Of a stretch of DNA of 64,000 nucleotides, positions 44,379 to 53,260 are shown in pieces. The notes under the pieces are model-generated. The model did no database searches. It saw only the letters and a list, made by a program, of their open reading frames with translations, and had not been told where the DNA came from. How positions within the stretch are numbered: position 1 is the first letter of the stretch; each line of letters starts with the position of its first letter. This stretch comes from Acidobacteriota bacterium (GTDB lineage: Bacteria; Acidobacteriota; Terriglobia; Terriglobales; Acidobacteriaceae), in NCBI GenBank assembly GCA_013288805.1, contig JABDBE010000009.1, forward strand, positions 1-64,000. Reading direction: 5' to 3'. The translations under genes and the position numbers were made by a program.

Positions 44379-45863
44379 ATGATTACGAATTTGGTGAAAC
44401 AGGTTCTGTGCGCGACGTTATGGGTGCCGCTGATCCTTATTACGCCGTTTGAAGTGGGAGCTCAGCAATCGGCGCCCCCTGCGTCCGCCGGTTACTCTGG
44501 ACAAGGCGCGCCGCTATCCCCGGACGAATTGCAGCAACTGGTTGCGCCGATCGCGCTATACCCTGACGCTTTGGTCGCACAGGTTCTGGCAGCCGCGACC
44601 TTCCCCGATCAAGTTGCTTTCGCCGCCAGTTGGCTGCAGCAGAACGGTAATCTCACGGGAACGAATCTCATGCAGGCGGTCGACGCACAGCAGTGGGATC
44701 CAAGCGTGAAGGCCCTTACACAATTCCCGTCGGTGCTCGGCAATTTGGCGCAGAACCTCAGTTGGACCTCCGCATTAGGGGAGGCGTATCACACACAGGC
44801 CGGGGACGTCATGGCGGCGGTCCAGGTTTTGCGGGCCAAGGCGTTGGCTGCCGGAAACCTCAAGTCAGGATCACAACTCACGGTCGTGCAACAGTCGCCG
44901 CAAGTCATCGTGATTCAATCTGCGAATCCGCAGGTCGTGTATGTCCCTATGTACAACCCCGCGGTGGTTTACGGCTACCCGTATGTAACTCCTGGATACA
45001 GTGCCGCGACTGTGGCCGCCACCGGCATCCTTGCGTTTGGAGCCGGAATCGCTGTGGGCGCGATGATGAGCGGGGGATGTTGCGGGTGGGGATATAGCAG
45101 TTGGAACTGTGGTTGGCACGGCACTACGACGGTGGTGTATCGCGGTGGTGCGTACTACGGAAATGCTGCGTGGCACGGTGGCTACTATGGCTCCGGTGTG
45201 GCGCGCTACGGCACCAGCTACAACCCGTCTACCGGGACCTATGCCCGAGGCGGAACAGTCTCCAACGGATACGGGAGCGCGAGCGCTGGTAAAGCATACA
45301 ACCCCTCCACCGGAACCTATGCCCGCGGAGCGTCAACCTCCAACGCTTACGGCACGCAGAGCGCTGCCCAAGCTTACAACCCAAGGACCGGGGCATACGG
45401 CCAGACTCAGCAAGGTTCCAATGCCAATGGAAGTTGGGGGAGCTCGACGGTCTCGAAGAATGGCAACACGGCGTACAGCCAGCATCAAACGACGTCTCAA
45501 GGAACGACTGGGTCGATACAAACCTCGAACGGAGGCTCCGCCTACGGCGCGTCGGGTAAGTACAACAGCGGTGCGGTTGGTCAGACCGCAAACGGCAACA
45601 AATACGCGTCCGCGAACGGCACCCAATACAAGAATACGGGCAGCGGCTGGCAGAGCGATAAGGGTGGAAGCTGGAACAACGTGCAGAAACCTACCAGCTC
45701 GCCGAGCGGCTGGGGACAACAGGAGAGAAGCGGCGGATCGTCGGCTTTCGGCGGTGGCGGCGGAGGGTGGGAAAACAAGACCGCTAGCGCTCGTGGTTCG
45801 GAGAGCCTGGGCGGTGGTGGTGGCTGGGGCGGCCGCTCCGGCGGCGGTGGTTTTCGGAGATGA
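44379..45863 (+). CDS. DUF3300 protein with repeat-rich Gly tail
   Basis: 494 residues: signal peptide (ITPFEVGAQQ), DUF3300 domain (about 45-210: LVAPIALYPDALVAQVLAAA, PQVVYVPMYNPAVVYGYPY), then a transmembrane-like GILAFGAGIAVGAMMSGGCC. Three imperfect repeats of YNPSTGTYARG type follow, and the C-terminus is very Gly/Ser-rich. Function of DUF3300 is unknown; it is commonly paired with DUF2950, as here. ATG 44379 follows GGGCGGGAGAAAACGC. A second DUF3300-DUF2950 pair occurs at 57436. Confidence 0.9.
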   Translation: MITNLVKQVLCATLWVPLILITPFEVGAQQSAPPASAGYSGQGAPLSPDELQQLVAPIALYPDALVAQVLAAATFPDQVAFAASWLQQNGNLTGTNLMQAVDAQQWDPSVKALTQFPSVLGNLAQNLSWTSALGEAYHTQAGDVMAAVQVLRAKALAAGNLKSGSQLTVVQQSPQVIVIQSANPQVVYVPMYNPAVVYGYPYVTPGYSAATVAATGILAFGAGIAVGAMMSGGCCGWGYSSWNCGWHGTTTVVYRGGAYYGNAAWHGGYYGSGVARYGTSYNPSTGTYARGGTVSNGYGSASAGKAYNPSTGTYARGASTSNAYGTQSAAQAYNPRTGAYGQTQQGSNANGSWGSSTVSKNGNTAYSQHQTTSQGTTGSIQTSNGGSAYGASGKYNSGAVGQTANGNKYASANGTQYKNTGSGWQSDKGGSWNNVQKPTSSPSGWGQQERSGGSSAFGGGGGGWENKTASARGSESLGGGGGWGGRSGGGGFRR

Positions 45864-45938
45864 GCCCGGGCCGGTCCCGAGCGCGACGAAACTCGGCGCT
45901 GGTGAGGTGCTTCACATTCGATGTTCTGGAGGATGAGT

Positions 45939-46874
45939 ATGTCACGCGACATCGGGAGAATTGCAAACTGGGTACTTACTTTGGGGCTAATCGTTCTCCT
46001 TGCCGGCTGCAACAAGTCCGATACGCCTTCGTTGAAAACGTTTGCTTCCCCTGAGGACGCGGGCAACGCCCTGCTGGAGGCGGGAAAGGCGGGAGATCAA
46101 AACGCGCTTCTGGCAATTTTTGGTCCGGAATCGAAGGACCTTATCTCTTCCGGGGACGCCGTGCAAGACAAGGCCACCGTCGCTGCATTCATAGCGGGGT
46201 ATGCGCAAATGCACCGCTGGCGCAAGATGCCCGATGCCAGCCAGATCCTACTGGTTGGAGCCGACAATTTTGCCTTCCCGATTCCGCTGAGGAAAAATGA
46301 CGGCGGGCAGTGGTTCTTCGACACGGGTGCGGGAAGAGATGAAATCCTGGCGCGACGAATTGGCCGAAATGAACTGGCAGCCATCAATGTTTGTGGAGCG
46401 CTCGCCGACGCCCAAGCCAAATACTTCGTCGAGCGTGGCGACCTTGGGGGCACCAAGCAATATGCCTTGAAATTCATCAGCGATAATGGTCAGCAGAACG
46501 GCTTATATTGGGCAGCGCCAGACGATCAGCCTCAAAGCCCACTCGGTCCGCTGGTAGCGTTTGCGACTGATGAGGGGTATAGCGCAAAGCCAAATTCTCA
46601 CATGCCTTTCCACGGCTACTTCTTTCATATGCTGACTAAGCAGGGCAGTCACGCCAATGGCGGCGCCAAGGACTACGTGGTCGACGGGAAGATGACCGGT
46701 GGATTCGCATTCGTGGCGTATCCAGCGCAATACCGTAATTCTGGAGTGATGACATTCATCATCGATCAGGATGACGTGCTGCTACAGAAGGACTTGGGAA
46801 AGACCACGGCGGAAACAGCCACTGCCATGACTGAGTTCGATCCCGATGACAGTTGGAGTGTGGTACAGGAGTGA
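45939..46874 (+). CDS. DUF2950 lipoprotein
   Basis: 311 residues from ATG 45939 (GGAGGATGAGT upstream). A lipobox LAGCNKS marks a lipoprotein. DUF2950 features: FASPEDAGNALLEAGKAGDQ, FIAGYAQMHRW, WFFDTGAGRDEILARRIGRN, YFFHMLTKQG, and GGFAFVAYPAQYRNSGVMTF near the C-terminus. Paralogue at 58761-59714 lacks the lipobox Cys. It lies directly after DUF3300. Confidence 0.9.
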   Translation: MSRDIGRIANWVLTLGLIVLLAGCNKSDTPSLKTFASPEDAGNALLEAGKAGDQNALLAIFGPESKDLISSGDAVQDKATVAAFIAGYAQMHRWRKMPDASQILLVGADNFAFPIPLRKNDGGQWFFDTGAGRDEILARRIGRNELAAINVCGALADAQAKYFVERGDLGGTKQYALKFISDNGQQNGLYWAAPDDQPQSPLGPLVAFATDEGYSAKPNSHMPFHGYFFHMLTKQGSHANGGAKDYVVDGKMTGGFAFVAYPAQYRNSGVMTFIIDQDDVLLQKDLGKTTAETATAMTEFDPDDSWSVVQE

Positions 46875-47035
46875 CTGAGGGATCTCGACGAATCTACTTG
46901 TCACGAACAAGACTGACAATCCGGCGGTAACACGTACAAGCCTCTATCGGATCTGGCACAATCAGCGGATCTGCTGCATCATAGCGAAGCCGGGCAATTG
47001 TGGCGTTGTCTCAAAGATAACGGTAGTGGCACCGT

Positions 47036-47791
47036 ATGAAGAACGCGATGGATTTTCCATTCACCGTCTCTGTCTTGTGTTTCGTGGCACTGTGGCTCTC
47101 GGCCCGAATCGGTTTCTTCTTTGCTAAAAGGCGACCGTTGCAAACAGACCAGCGGGATGACTTCAACGTTGTCCAAGCCGGCGCTCTGACACTCCTGGGC
47201 CTGCTTATCGGATTCACGTTTTCGATGGCTATCGGCCGATACGATCAGCGCAAAAACTATGAAGAAGCAGAGGCCAACGCGATTGGCACAGAATACGTTC
47301 GCGTCGATGTGCTGCCTGCCGCGGATGCCGTGAAGGTGCGCGACCTGCTTAGACGATATCTTGACCTGCGCGTACTTTTCTACACCGCCACGAACGGGCA
47401 ACAGCTTCAGCGGATCAATGCCGATACCGCCCAACTGCAGAACCAGCTGTGGTCCGCCGTGGAGGTTGACGCGCCAGTTCAGCCAACACCCTTAACGGCC
47501 CTGGCCCTCGCGGGGATGAACGACGTATTAAATTCGCAGGGTTACACCCAGGCCGCCTGGTGGAACCGCATTCCACTTGAGGCCTGGGTCCTGCTGCTAT
47601 TGATCTCCGTCGGCTGCAACCTGTTAATCGGCTACGGCGCGCACCGAAAGAGCCGGTTGTTTATGGTGTTGCCGCTCGCCGTGTCCGTCTCATTTTTTCT
47701 CATAGCCGATATTGATAGCCCGCGCGGTGGGATCATTCGAGTCCAGCCGCAAAACCTGATAAGCCTCGCTCAGGGCCTGACTCCACAATAG
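47036..47791 (+). CDS. DUF4239 (bestrophin-like) membrane protein
   Basis: 251 residues: N-terminal helices (SVLCFVALWLSARIGFFFA, LTLLGLLIGFTFSMAIGRYD), a long soluble central region starting RKNYEEAEANAIGTEYVRVD, and C-terminal helices (WVLLLLISVGCNLLIGYGAH, LPLAVSVSFFLIADID). The DUF4239 pattern is clear; proteins of this family are loosely compared to bestrophin anion channels but not proven. No palindromic site of the usual spacing is present upstream. Confidence 0.85.
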   Translation: MKNAMDFPFTVSVLCFVALWLSARIGFFFAKRRPLQTDQRDDFNVVQAGALTLLGLLIGFTFSMAIGRYDQRKNYEEAEANAIGTEYVRVDVLPAADAVKVRDLLRRYLDLRVLFYTATNGQQLQRINADTAQLQNQLWSAVEVDAPVQPTPLTALALAGMNDVLNSQGYTQAAWWNRIPLEAWVLLLLISVGCNLLIGYGAHRKSRLFMVLPLAVSVSFFLIADIDSPRGGIIRVQPQNLISLAQGLTPQ

Positions 47792-47806
47792 CCGACCATC
47801 GCTGCA

Positions 47807-47851
47807 CTGGCATTATTGACAGTCGTCCAATCCTCCTCTGCCCGATAGCGT
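47807..47851 (+). promoter_or_regulatory. Class II-type promoter of 47953 gene
   Basis: CTGGCATTATTGACAG, 23 bases, TAGCGT. The predicted start is about 95 bases before ATG 47953. Confidence 0.78.
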
Positions 47852-47952
47852 GAATACGAAACGTGGCTAGTGTAGTTGTCTTCGGAACCCTTTGGTTCCG
47901 ACGATCTAAAAATCGCAGCTGGCGTCACGCAATACAAATAAGGAGTGGATCT

Positions 47953-48636
47953 ATGAGCAGGCAAGTGACGAGGACATCATTAATTTTGTCTGCCTTTCTG
48001 GCCGTTGCATGCTTGGCGTCGCCTCAGACTGTGCAGCAGAACGGAAAGCTCACAATAAGCGGTCAGCCCGGGGATGCGGCTGTGACTCAGATAAATGGCA
48101 GATCCTATGTCGACATCGAGGCGCTGGCGCGACTGACGAACGGCACGCTTCACTTCAACGGACCTCAGATTCTGTTGACCCTGCCTGCTTCCGCTGCAGT
48201 TACGCCGGCAACCACGCCATCCAGCAGCCAACCGGCAGATCCAGGATTTTCGAAAGAGTTCTTGAAGGCCGGCATCGAAGAAATGTCTGTGATTAGAGAA
48301 TGGCGCAGCACACTTCTCAATGCAGTCCAGAACGGCTACCCGGTAACGGACGCCGTTGTTGCCGGTTTTCACGGCCAGGCGGCTACAAACCTTAGACTGG
48401 CATCCGTGGCAGCGTCGACGGATTCCGATCAACAAGCCTTTCAATTGCTCAGCAACGAGTTCGACAACATGCAAAAGTTAAGCAACAAGATTGTCACCAG
48501 CCGCGAGAACATGAATTACATCGCTCCAAACGCCCTGAAGAATGATCCCCTGTACCAGCAAATCCTGAACTGTGCTCGCTCGCTGGGCTCCATGGCCTCC
48601 AGCGGCCAGTTTCAAGATGATGGGTCGTGCCATTGA
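47953..48636 (+). CDS. Secreted protein with Cu-amine-oxidase-N-like domain
   Basis: 227 residues from ATG 47953 (AAGGAGTGGATCT). Signal peptide (ILSAFLAVACLASPQ), then a stretch VTQINGRSYVDIEALARLTN and LHFNGPQILLTLP resembling the copper-amine-oxidase N-terminal domain, a Thr/Ser/Pro-rich linker, and a helical C-terminal part. No catalytic domain is present. Function unknown. Confidence 0.75.
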   Translation: MSRQVTRTSLILSAFLAVACLASPQTVQQNGKLTISGQPGDAAVTQINGRSYVDIEALARLTNGTLHFNGPQILLTLPASAAVTPATTPSSSQPADPGFSKEFLKAGIEEMSVIREWRSTLLNAVQNGYPVTDAVVAGFHGQAATNLRLASVAASTDSDQQAFQLLSNEFDNMQKLSNKIVTSRENMNYIAPNALKNDPLYQQILNCARSLGSMASSGQFQDDGSCH

Positions 48637-48970
48637 ACCCCCGCCACGAACTCCCGAGAAGAATTTTGCTAAAGGTGTCCCCCGGGTTGTCGATTACAAA
48701 TCCAGCGCGACTAATTTGCGTCGCTTGGGTTTTACGTTGTTGAGCGCGAGGTTGATGGCACCACGGAGGGACGTGCGCTTCTGAGTCTGGCGACGTGGTG
48801 CACGTAGTGTTGTGCTGGTCTGGCACCCCTCTCGATTTAGAGAGAGTAATGACAAAACTAAAGCTTTACTGCAACTTTCGGGCTATTGACGCCGCGGATG
48901 AACGAGATGATGATCGGTTGATGCCGGTTGCAACGTGTGCGGTTCCACCGAATGAAAGGCTGGTACCTGC
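48637..48970. other. Intergenic stretch without recognisable gene
   Basis: No supported gene, repeat or canonical palindrome. The receiver-MEDS gene that follows must use some other promoter. Confidence 0.4.
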
Positions 48971-50005
48971 ATGTCATCCGTCCGCGTATTAGTGGTCGAT
49001 GATTACGAACCATTCCGTCGATTCGTACGTACGACTCTGGAGAAAAGACCGGAGTTACAGATCGTGCGAGAGGCGTCAGACGGGCTGGAAGCGGTTCGTG
49101 CGTCGGAGGAACTGCGACCGGACCTAATTATTCTCGACATCGGACTGCCGACGCTGAATGGAATCGAAGCCGCTCGCCGAATCCGCAAGCTCTCCGCCGA
49201 ATCCAAAATACTCTTTGTAAGTCAAGAATCTTCCTGGGACGTGGTGCAGGAGGCCCTCAGCTCCGGGGGGCTAGGTTACGTTGTTAAGGCCTATGCTGCA
49301 CGCGAACTCGTAGCCGCTGTGGAGGCGCTTTGTCAGGGCGGACAATACATCGGTAGCGGAATCTCAGATCCCAATCGCACGGGCGTCACTCCGGCGCAAA
49401 ATCCCAAGCGCTTGTTCGACCGGGAGCCTATTCCGACGCCTTCGCGCGGAAATGGCGCGGGCAGCCACGCAGTTCAATTCTATGCTGACGATGAGTCTCT
49501 CTTGGTTGGATTCACTCGTTTCATCGAAGCCGCGCTGAAGGTTGGGAATGCAGTCGTCGTGGTCGCGACCGGGTTACACCACAACCATCTTGTGCAGCGT
49601 TTGCAAGCACGAGGTTTGAATATCGGCGCTGCCATCGGACAGGGGACTTATATCCCGCTGAATGTTGCCGAGACCCTCTCGACGTTCATAGTCGACGATC
49701 TACCCGACCCAGTCCGATTCCACAAGGTTGCGAGCGATCTGCTGGCAACAGCGGCTAAGGCGGCCAAGGGAGAAAATCCTCGAATTGCAGCCTGTGGCGA
49801 ATGTGCACCCACTTTATGGGCGCAGGGTAACGCGGACGCCGCGGTTCAGGTCGAACACCTCTGGGACGAAATAACTAAGATAACTAACATCGATATTCTC
49901 TGCGGTTACGTGTTGAGCACCTTTCAGCGCGAACAGGAAAGCCAGGTCTACGAAAGAATCTGTGCCGAACACTCGGTTGTTTACCCCAGTGAGCGGGACG
50001 AATAA
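48971..50005 (+). CDS. Response regulator: receiver plus MEDS sensory domain
   Basis: 344 residues. Receiver domain 3-120 (VVDDYEPF acidic pair, phospho-Asp in LIILDIGLPTLNG, FVSQESS, YVVKAY). A linker follows to about 165, then a MEDS-type domain (HAVQFYADDESLLVGFTRFI, AVVVVATGLHHNHLVQRL) of the kind found in DcmR-like sensors. No DNA-binding domain. The receiver is close to that at 20651. ATG 48971 follows GAAAGGCTGGTACCTGC. Confidence 0.88.
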   Translation: MSSVRVLVVDDYEPFRRFVRTTLEKRPELQIVREASDGLEAVRASEELRPDLIILDIGLPTLNGIEAARRIRKLSAESKILFVSQESSWDVVQEALSSGGLGYVVKAYAARELVAAVEALCQGGQYIGSGISDPNRTGVTPAQNPKRLFDREPIPTPSRGNGAGSHAVQFYADDESLLVGFTRFIEAALKVGNAVVVVATGLHHNHLVQRLQARGLNIGAAIGQGTYIPLNVAETLSTFIVDDLPDPVRFHKVASDLLATAAKAAKGENPRIAACGECAPTLWAQGNADAAVQVEHLWDEITKITNIDILCGYVLSTFQREQESQVYERICAEHSVVYPSERDE

Positions 50006-50098
50006 TCTCGGGGACATTCCGGCACATATGGGTCCCGAAGTAATTTCAACGGCCTTTCTCCTAACAGGCAAAACAGTTTCTTGCCTTTCCCATTCTCT

Positions 50099-51367
50099 CT
50101 AAATCGCTGAACGCACTGAGCGGTCGAACACTAGCTGGTCATGCCACCAGAGTCGTTCAAAGAACGAGCGGGCCATGTCGGCGTTACGATCTGCGGGGGG
50201 CAACGTCGTTTTCACGATGTCGCTGATGCTGCGAACCCCGTCAATCGAGTCGAACAAACGCTTTTCGGCGGGAGTGATTGGCAAGAACAGATCTCTGTAG
50301 GTGTGTGTCTGGTTGATGAGAACGGCCGAGGCCCCGCGAGGCAGTCGGTCTTGAACGCAGATTGTGTCGGACATTCGAATGGGTACGAAGCGCAGCCAGT
50401 CATCACCAGAAAAACTGAGTTGCTGTACATTGCTGGAGTTGTCGCTTCGGTGAACAATTATGCTATGGCGAGCCATCGTACCCCGAAACAGTTCGATCGC
50501 GGCATACTGCTCTGCCACGGAAAGGCGCGCCAGTTGGCTCGCCTGAGGGATCCTGGCGATGGCGCCGCAGTAAACGGAGTAAGGCGCTTGTCTCACCCAA
50601 CGGCCGAATTTCAGTCCAGCCTTCTCGATAAAGTCGAACAATTGCGGAACGGAGTAGGCGCGGTCTTGTGGATGCAATAGTGCATCAGCGAGCGCCGCCT
50701 CATGCCGAAAATCCGGTGCCTGGCTCAACAGGCTTTCAAGGGGGTGCCCGGGAGGCAATGCACTCAGCGCGCTCTTCAGATCGCGAATGTCTGCATCTGT
50801 TGCACGAATACCGATTCGTCTGCAGAAATCCTGCAGCATATAAATGCCGGCCCGTCCGTAAGGCGCGTACACCATCAGGTGCATCGCTCCGTTTGGTTCA
50901 AGTACGTTGCGCAGAGCCTTGAGGCCTGCGTCCGGGTCGGCGAGATGGTGAAGAACCCCGGTGCACACAATCTGATCGAAGCTCATCCCCAAATCGCTCA
51001 CTCGCTCAAGGGGGAACCTGTGGACCTCGAGATTTTTCAGGTCGTATTTTTGTTTAAGCTGCTCGGTGCGGAGCACACTCGTGGCGCTACAGTCGATGCC
51101 GGTAACTTTCGCCGCCGGCCAGCGCAGTGCGTGCTTAGCTGCCTGAGATGTTCCGCAGCCAGCAACGAGAATGGTTTGGTCTTCGCGATAAGACTGACTG
51201 GGCCAGAACAGATGATAGTCGGCGCGGCGTCTCTGCGGGTCTTGCCAAAGCTGCTTATATTTTTCCAGGTTATCGACCGGCGGAGGGTAGGGATAACGGT
51301 CGTAAAAGTCACGAACTTCCTCGGCTACATCAGGTAACGGCGAAAGATGTTCAGCTAGTTGGTTCAT
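50099..51367 (-). CDS. Class I SAM-dependent methyltransferase with C-terminal extension
   Basis: 422 residues from ATG 51367. N-terminal YDRYPYPPP lead-in, SAM-binding motif LVAGCGTSQAAKHAL (about 68-82), acidic motif in VTGIDCSATS and GVLHHLADPDAGLKALRNVL (motif IV-like). The extra C-terminal 150 residues end in KTTLPPADRNADMARSFFER and have an unclear role. Substrate not deducible. A TTG 12 bases upstream is also in frame. No palindromic promoter. Confidence 0.85.
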   Translation of the reverse strand: MNQLAEHLSPLPDVAEEVRDFYDRYPYPPPVDNLEKYKQLWQDPQRRRADYHLFWPSQSYREDQTILVAGCGTSQAAKHALRWPAAKVTGIDCSATSVLRTEQLKQKYDLKNLEVHRFPLERVSDLGMSFDQIVCTGVLHHLADPDAGLKALRNVLEPNGAMHLMVYAPYGRAGIYMLQDFCRRIGIRATDADIRDLKSALSALPPGHPLESLLSQAPDFRHEAALADALLHPQDRAYSVPQLFDFIEKAGLKFGRWVRQAPYSVYCGAIARIPQASQLARLSVAEQYAAIELFRGTMARHSIIVHRSDNSSNVQQLSFSGDDWLRFVPIRMSDTICVQDRLPRGASAVLINQTHTYRDLFLPITPAEKRLFDSIDGVRSISDIVKTTLPPADRNADMARSFFERLWWHDQLVFDRSVRSAI

Positions 51368-51379
51368 AGCAACCCGCAA

Positions 51380-51799
51380 TCATGCCGATTTTGCAACCAA
51401 TTTCTTATAGCCAGTGAACTCCTCGCCTGGCTTGACGTTCGGGTATTGGGCGACACTCTTCATCGCACTGTCCAAGGTAGGGCAAGATAAGTTCGAACAT
51501 CCACCCGTTGTCCATTTGGGCGACGCGACGATCGGCTTTTCGATGCTCTCGCTATAACGAAGCGATATCTTGATATTGTGCCACTTGACAGACATCAGCG
51601 ATCCGTCAGACCCGAGAAACAGAAAGTCTCGCGACCACTTTCTTTGCCTTCGCCAGCATGAGGCATCGACTCCGTCCATTGGCCGGTCGGTGGGTAGCTT
51701 ATCCCAAGCTCCCGCAAGAGTCGCGAATGTCCTATACCAGTCGTGTGCGGAGAGCACCTCCTCGGCGATCACTCCGGCTGGAGGAATCGACCAATTCTC
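51380..51799 (-). pseudogene. Decayed C-terminal fragment of an arylsulfatase
   Basis: The minus frame reads PPAGVIAEEVLSAHDWYRTF, GSDGSLMSVKWHNIKISLRY, then MKSVAQYPNVKPGEEF, segments typical of the C-terminal half of arylsulfatases. The catalytic N-terminal half with CxPxR is absent. The junction between SPKWTTGG and the last segment looks deleted. It lies 13 bases upstream of the methyltransferase start. Confidence 0.8.
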
Positions 51800-51852
51800 A
51801 AAGAGTGTACTCTCGCCCGTGGCTATTGAAAAACCCCTCTTTCACTTTCTGA

Positions 51853-51897
51853 CTGTCACTTCTACCAGTAGCCAACGCAAGGAAGCACGCCTAGTGT
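51853..51897 (+). promoter_or_regulatory. Class II-type promoter of small gene 51998
   Basis: CTGTCACTTCTACCAG, 23 bases, TAGTGT. It points right, about 100 bases before ATG 51998; no TA box is found in the direction of the sulfatase relic. Confidence 0.68.
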
Positions 51898-51997
51898 GCG
51901 GATAGCCGTTTCTTTGTCGTCCGCCATTTAACTGAGGACGTAGGTTCGCTCTCCTCTTCACCACGGGATGCAAGAAGGTCCAAAGAGAGGAATGAGC

Positions 51998-52186
51998 ATG
52001 AGTAATCCCAAGCGAAACATCATTGATGTCCGCAACCGGCCATCGCTCAAGGCCTACAAGGGCTTGTTCGACCCCAAGATTAATGTACTCATGAAGAGCC
52101 ACGTGATCGTCAAGAATTGCGGGGCAAACACGAGTTCGCCCGCCATAGAAATGGGTGTAGACAAGCCCGCTGCAATGGAGCGGTAG
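51998..52186 (+). CDS. Small protein, unknown, promoter-supported
   Basis: 62 residues from ATG 51998 with AGAGAGGAATGAGC upstream. Basic N-terminal half (NIIDVRNRPSLKAYKGLFDP), then VLMKSHVIVKNCG. It has no family I know. The case that it is real rests on the correctly oriented palindrome plus TAGTGT box and the ribosome site. Confidence 0.55.
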   Translation: MSNPKRNIIDVRNRPSLKAYKGLFDPKINVLMKSHVIVKNCGANTSSPAIEMGVDKPAAMER

Positions 52187-52294
52187 CGGAAATGGATCGA
52201 CGAGGCGAGCGCGATTGCCGTAAGGCGGTGCACTGCAATCTCTCAGGCGGGGTCAGCTTGTCTAGTGCGACTATGCGTCTCTTAAAGGAATCAA

Positions 52295-53260
52295 ATGTCG
52301 AAGAAGAACGGCCACAAACACAAGAAGGACATACAGGACAAGGGCGACAAGAAGTCCAAGCAGCGAGATTCGCCAATGGCAGCCTCGGGATCAGCTTATG
52401 CCGACGGCGCGCCTCTAGACCGCGTGCAGTATCTGGAAGCCAAGCTCATATTGAAGCCCGATCGCTTCACTTCGGTGCAGAGTTTCCGCGACTTCGGAAA
52501 GATTGTGAAAGGTACGGCGAAGAGGCTTGATGTTGGTTTCATCGAAGACCGTGAGGCTGGGCTAAGACCAGAAGTCCGGGAGATCCTGTTCGGCGACACT
52601 CCTGATTTCCGGCTGTACAACAACGCGTTCATCCTGCGACGGCGCATCTGCTACGTGGATGGTTTTCCCGTGGGCGATCCAGAGATCGTCTTCAAGTTTC
52701 GCCACCCAGATGAGCAAAAAGCGACAGCCATGGACGTGCGGCCCAAGATCGCCGGTAAGTACCGAATCAAGTTCAAGGCCGAGGCGCTTCCTCTGAAGGA
52801 TGAGGTCGGGGGATATCGCATCCTGTACTCACACAACTGCCAGTTCGGATTGAGCCAGATGCACGACGCGGATCGGACCTCGATGGCCACTCTATGCAGA
52901 GTGTTCCCGGCTCTCGCCGCGATCAAGAGGGACGATGGCGAGAAGATAAGCCTGGTGAACGAAGGCATTGTGGAAGAGGTGCTGCTGCCGCTGGGTCAGC
53001 TGGATTTCGGAAAAGGCGTCCTTGCCAAGTGCGACATCGGATTGTGGCGCACACGCGGCGAGCATAAGTCTCTGGTAGGAGAGTTTGCGTTCCAGGTAAA
53101 GTTCGATCACAAAGAGGACGTAGCTGAAAAGCAGAAGAAACTGGCCGCGCAGTTCTACGTGACTCTGCAAGAGGACGTCCGGGATTGGCTTGCGCTCGGC
53201 GTGACCAAGACGGGCATGGTCTACCGCCTCAAGGGGAATGAGCCCCAAAGCCATGAGTGA
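52295..53260 (+). CDS. CYTH-like domain protein, possibly nucleotide/polyphosphate-related
   Basis: 321 residues, Lys-rich N-terminus (KKNGHKHKKDIQDKGDKKSK), then a domain (about 44-300) with LEAKLILKPDRF, RLYNNAFILRRRICYVDG, PEIVFKFRHPDEQ and KYRIKFKAEALPLKD. Alternating charged residues on beta strands fit a CYTH/triphosphate-tunnel-like fold, an inference from pattern rather than a firm hit. It starts an operon with two ChrA halves. ATG 52295 follows AAAGGAATCAA. Confidence 0.6.
   Translation: MSKKNGHKHKKDIQDKGDKKSKQRDSPMAASGSAYADGAPLDRVQYLEAKLILKPDRFTSVQSFRDFGKIVKGTAKRLDVGFIEDREAGLRPEVREILFGDTPDFRLYNNAFILRRRICYVDGFPVGDPEIVFKFRHPDEQKATAMDVRPKIAGKYRIKFKAEALPLKDEVGGYRILYSHNCQFGLSQMHDADRTSMATLCRVFPALAAIKRDDGEKISLVNEGIVEEVLLPLGQLDFGKGVLAKCDIGLWRTRGEHKSLVGEFAFQVKFDHKEDVAEKQKKLAAQFYVTLQEDVRDWLALGVTKTGMVYRLKGNEPQSHE

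Noticed and set aside
45229-45591. Long antisense frames over the DUF3300 tail
   Set aside because: Repeat-rich Gly/Ser codons keep all frames open; only the sense frame carries domain and signal peptide.
44379-45863. Direct repeats in the DUF3300 gene as a CRISPR or VNTR array
   Set aside because: The repeats are in frame, imperfect at DNA level and encode YNPSTGTYARG-type peptide repeats.
46899-46918. TGTCA and TGACA pair upstream of the DUF4239 gene
   Set aside because: The gap is ten bases rather than four and no TA box follows at 23 bases, so it does not fit the shared signature.
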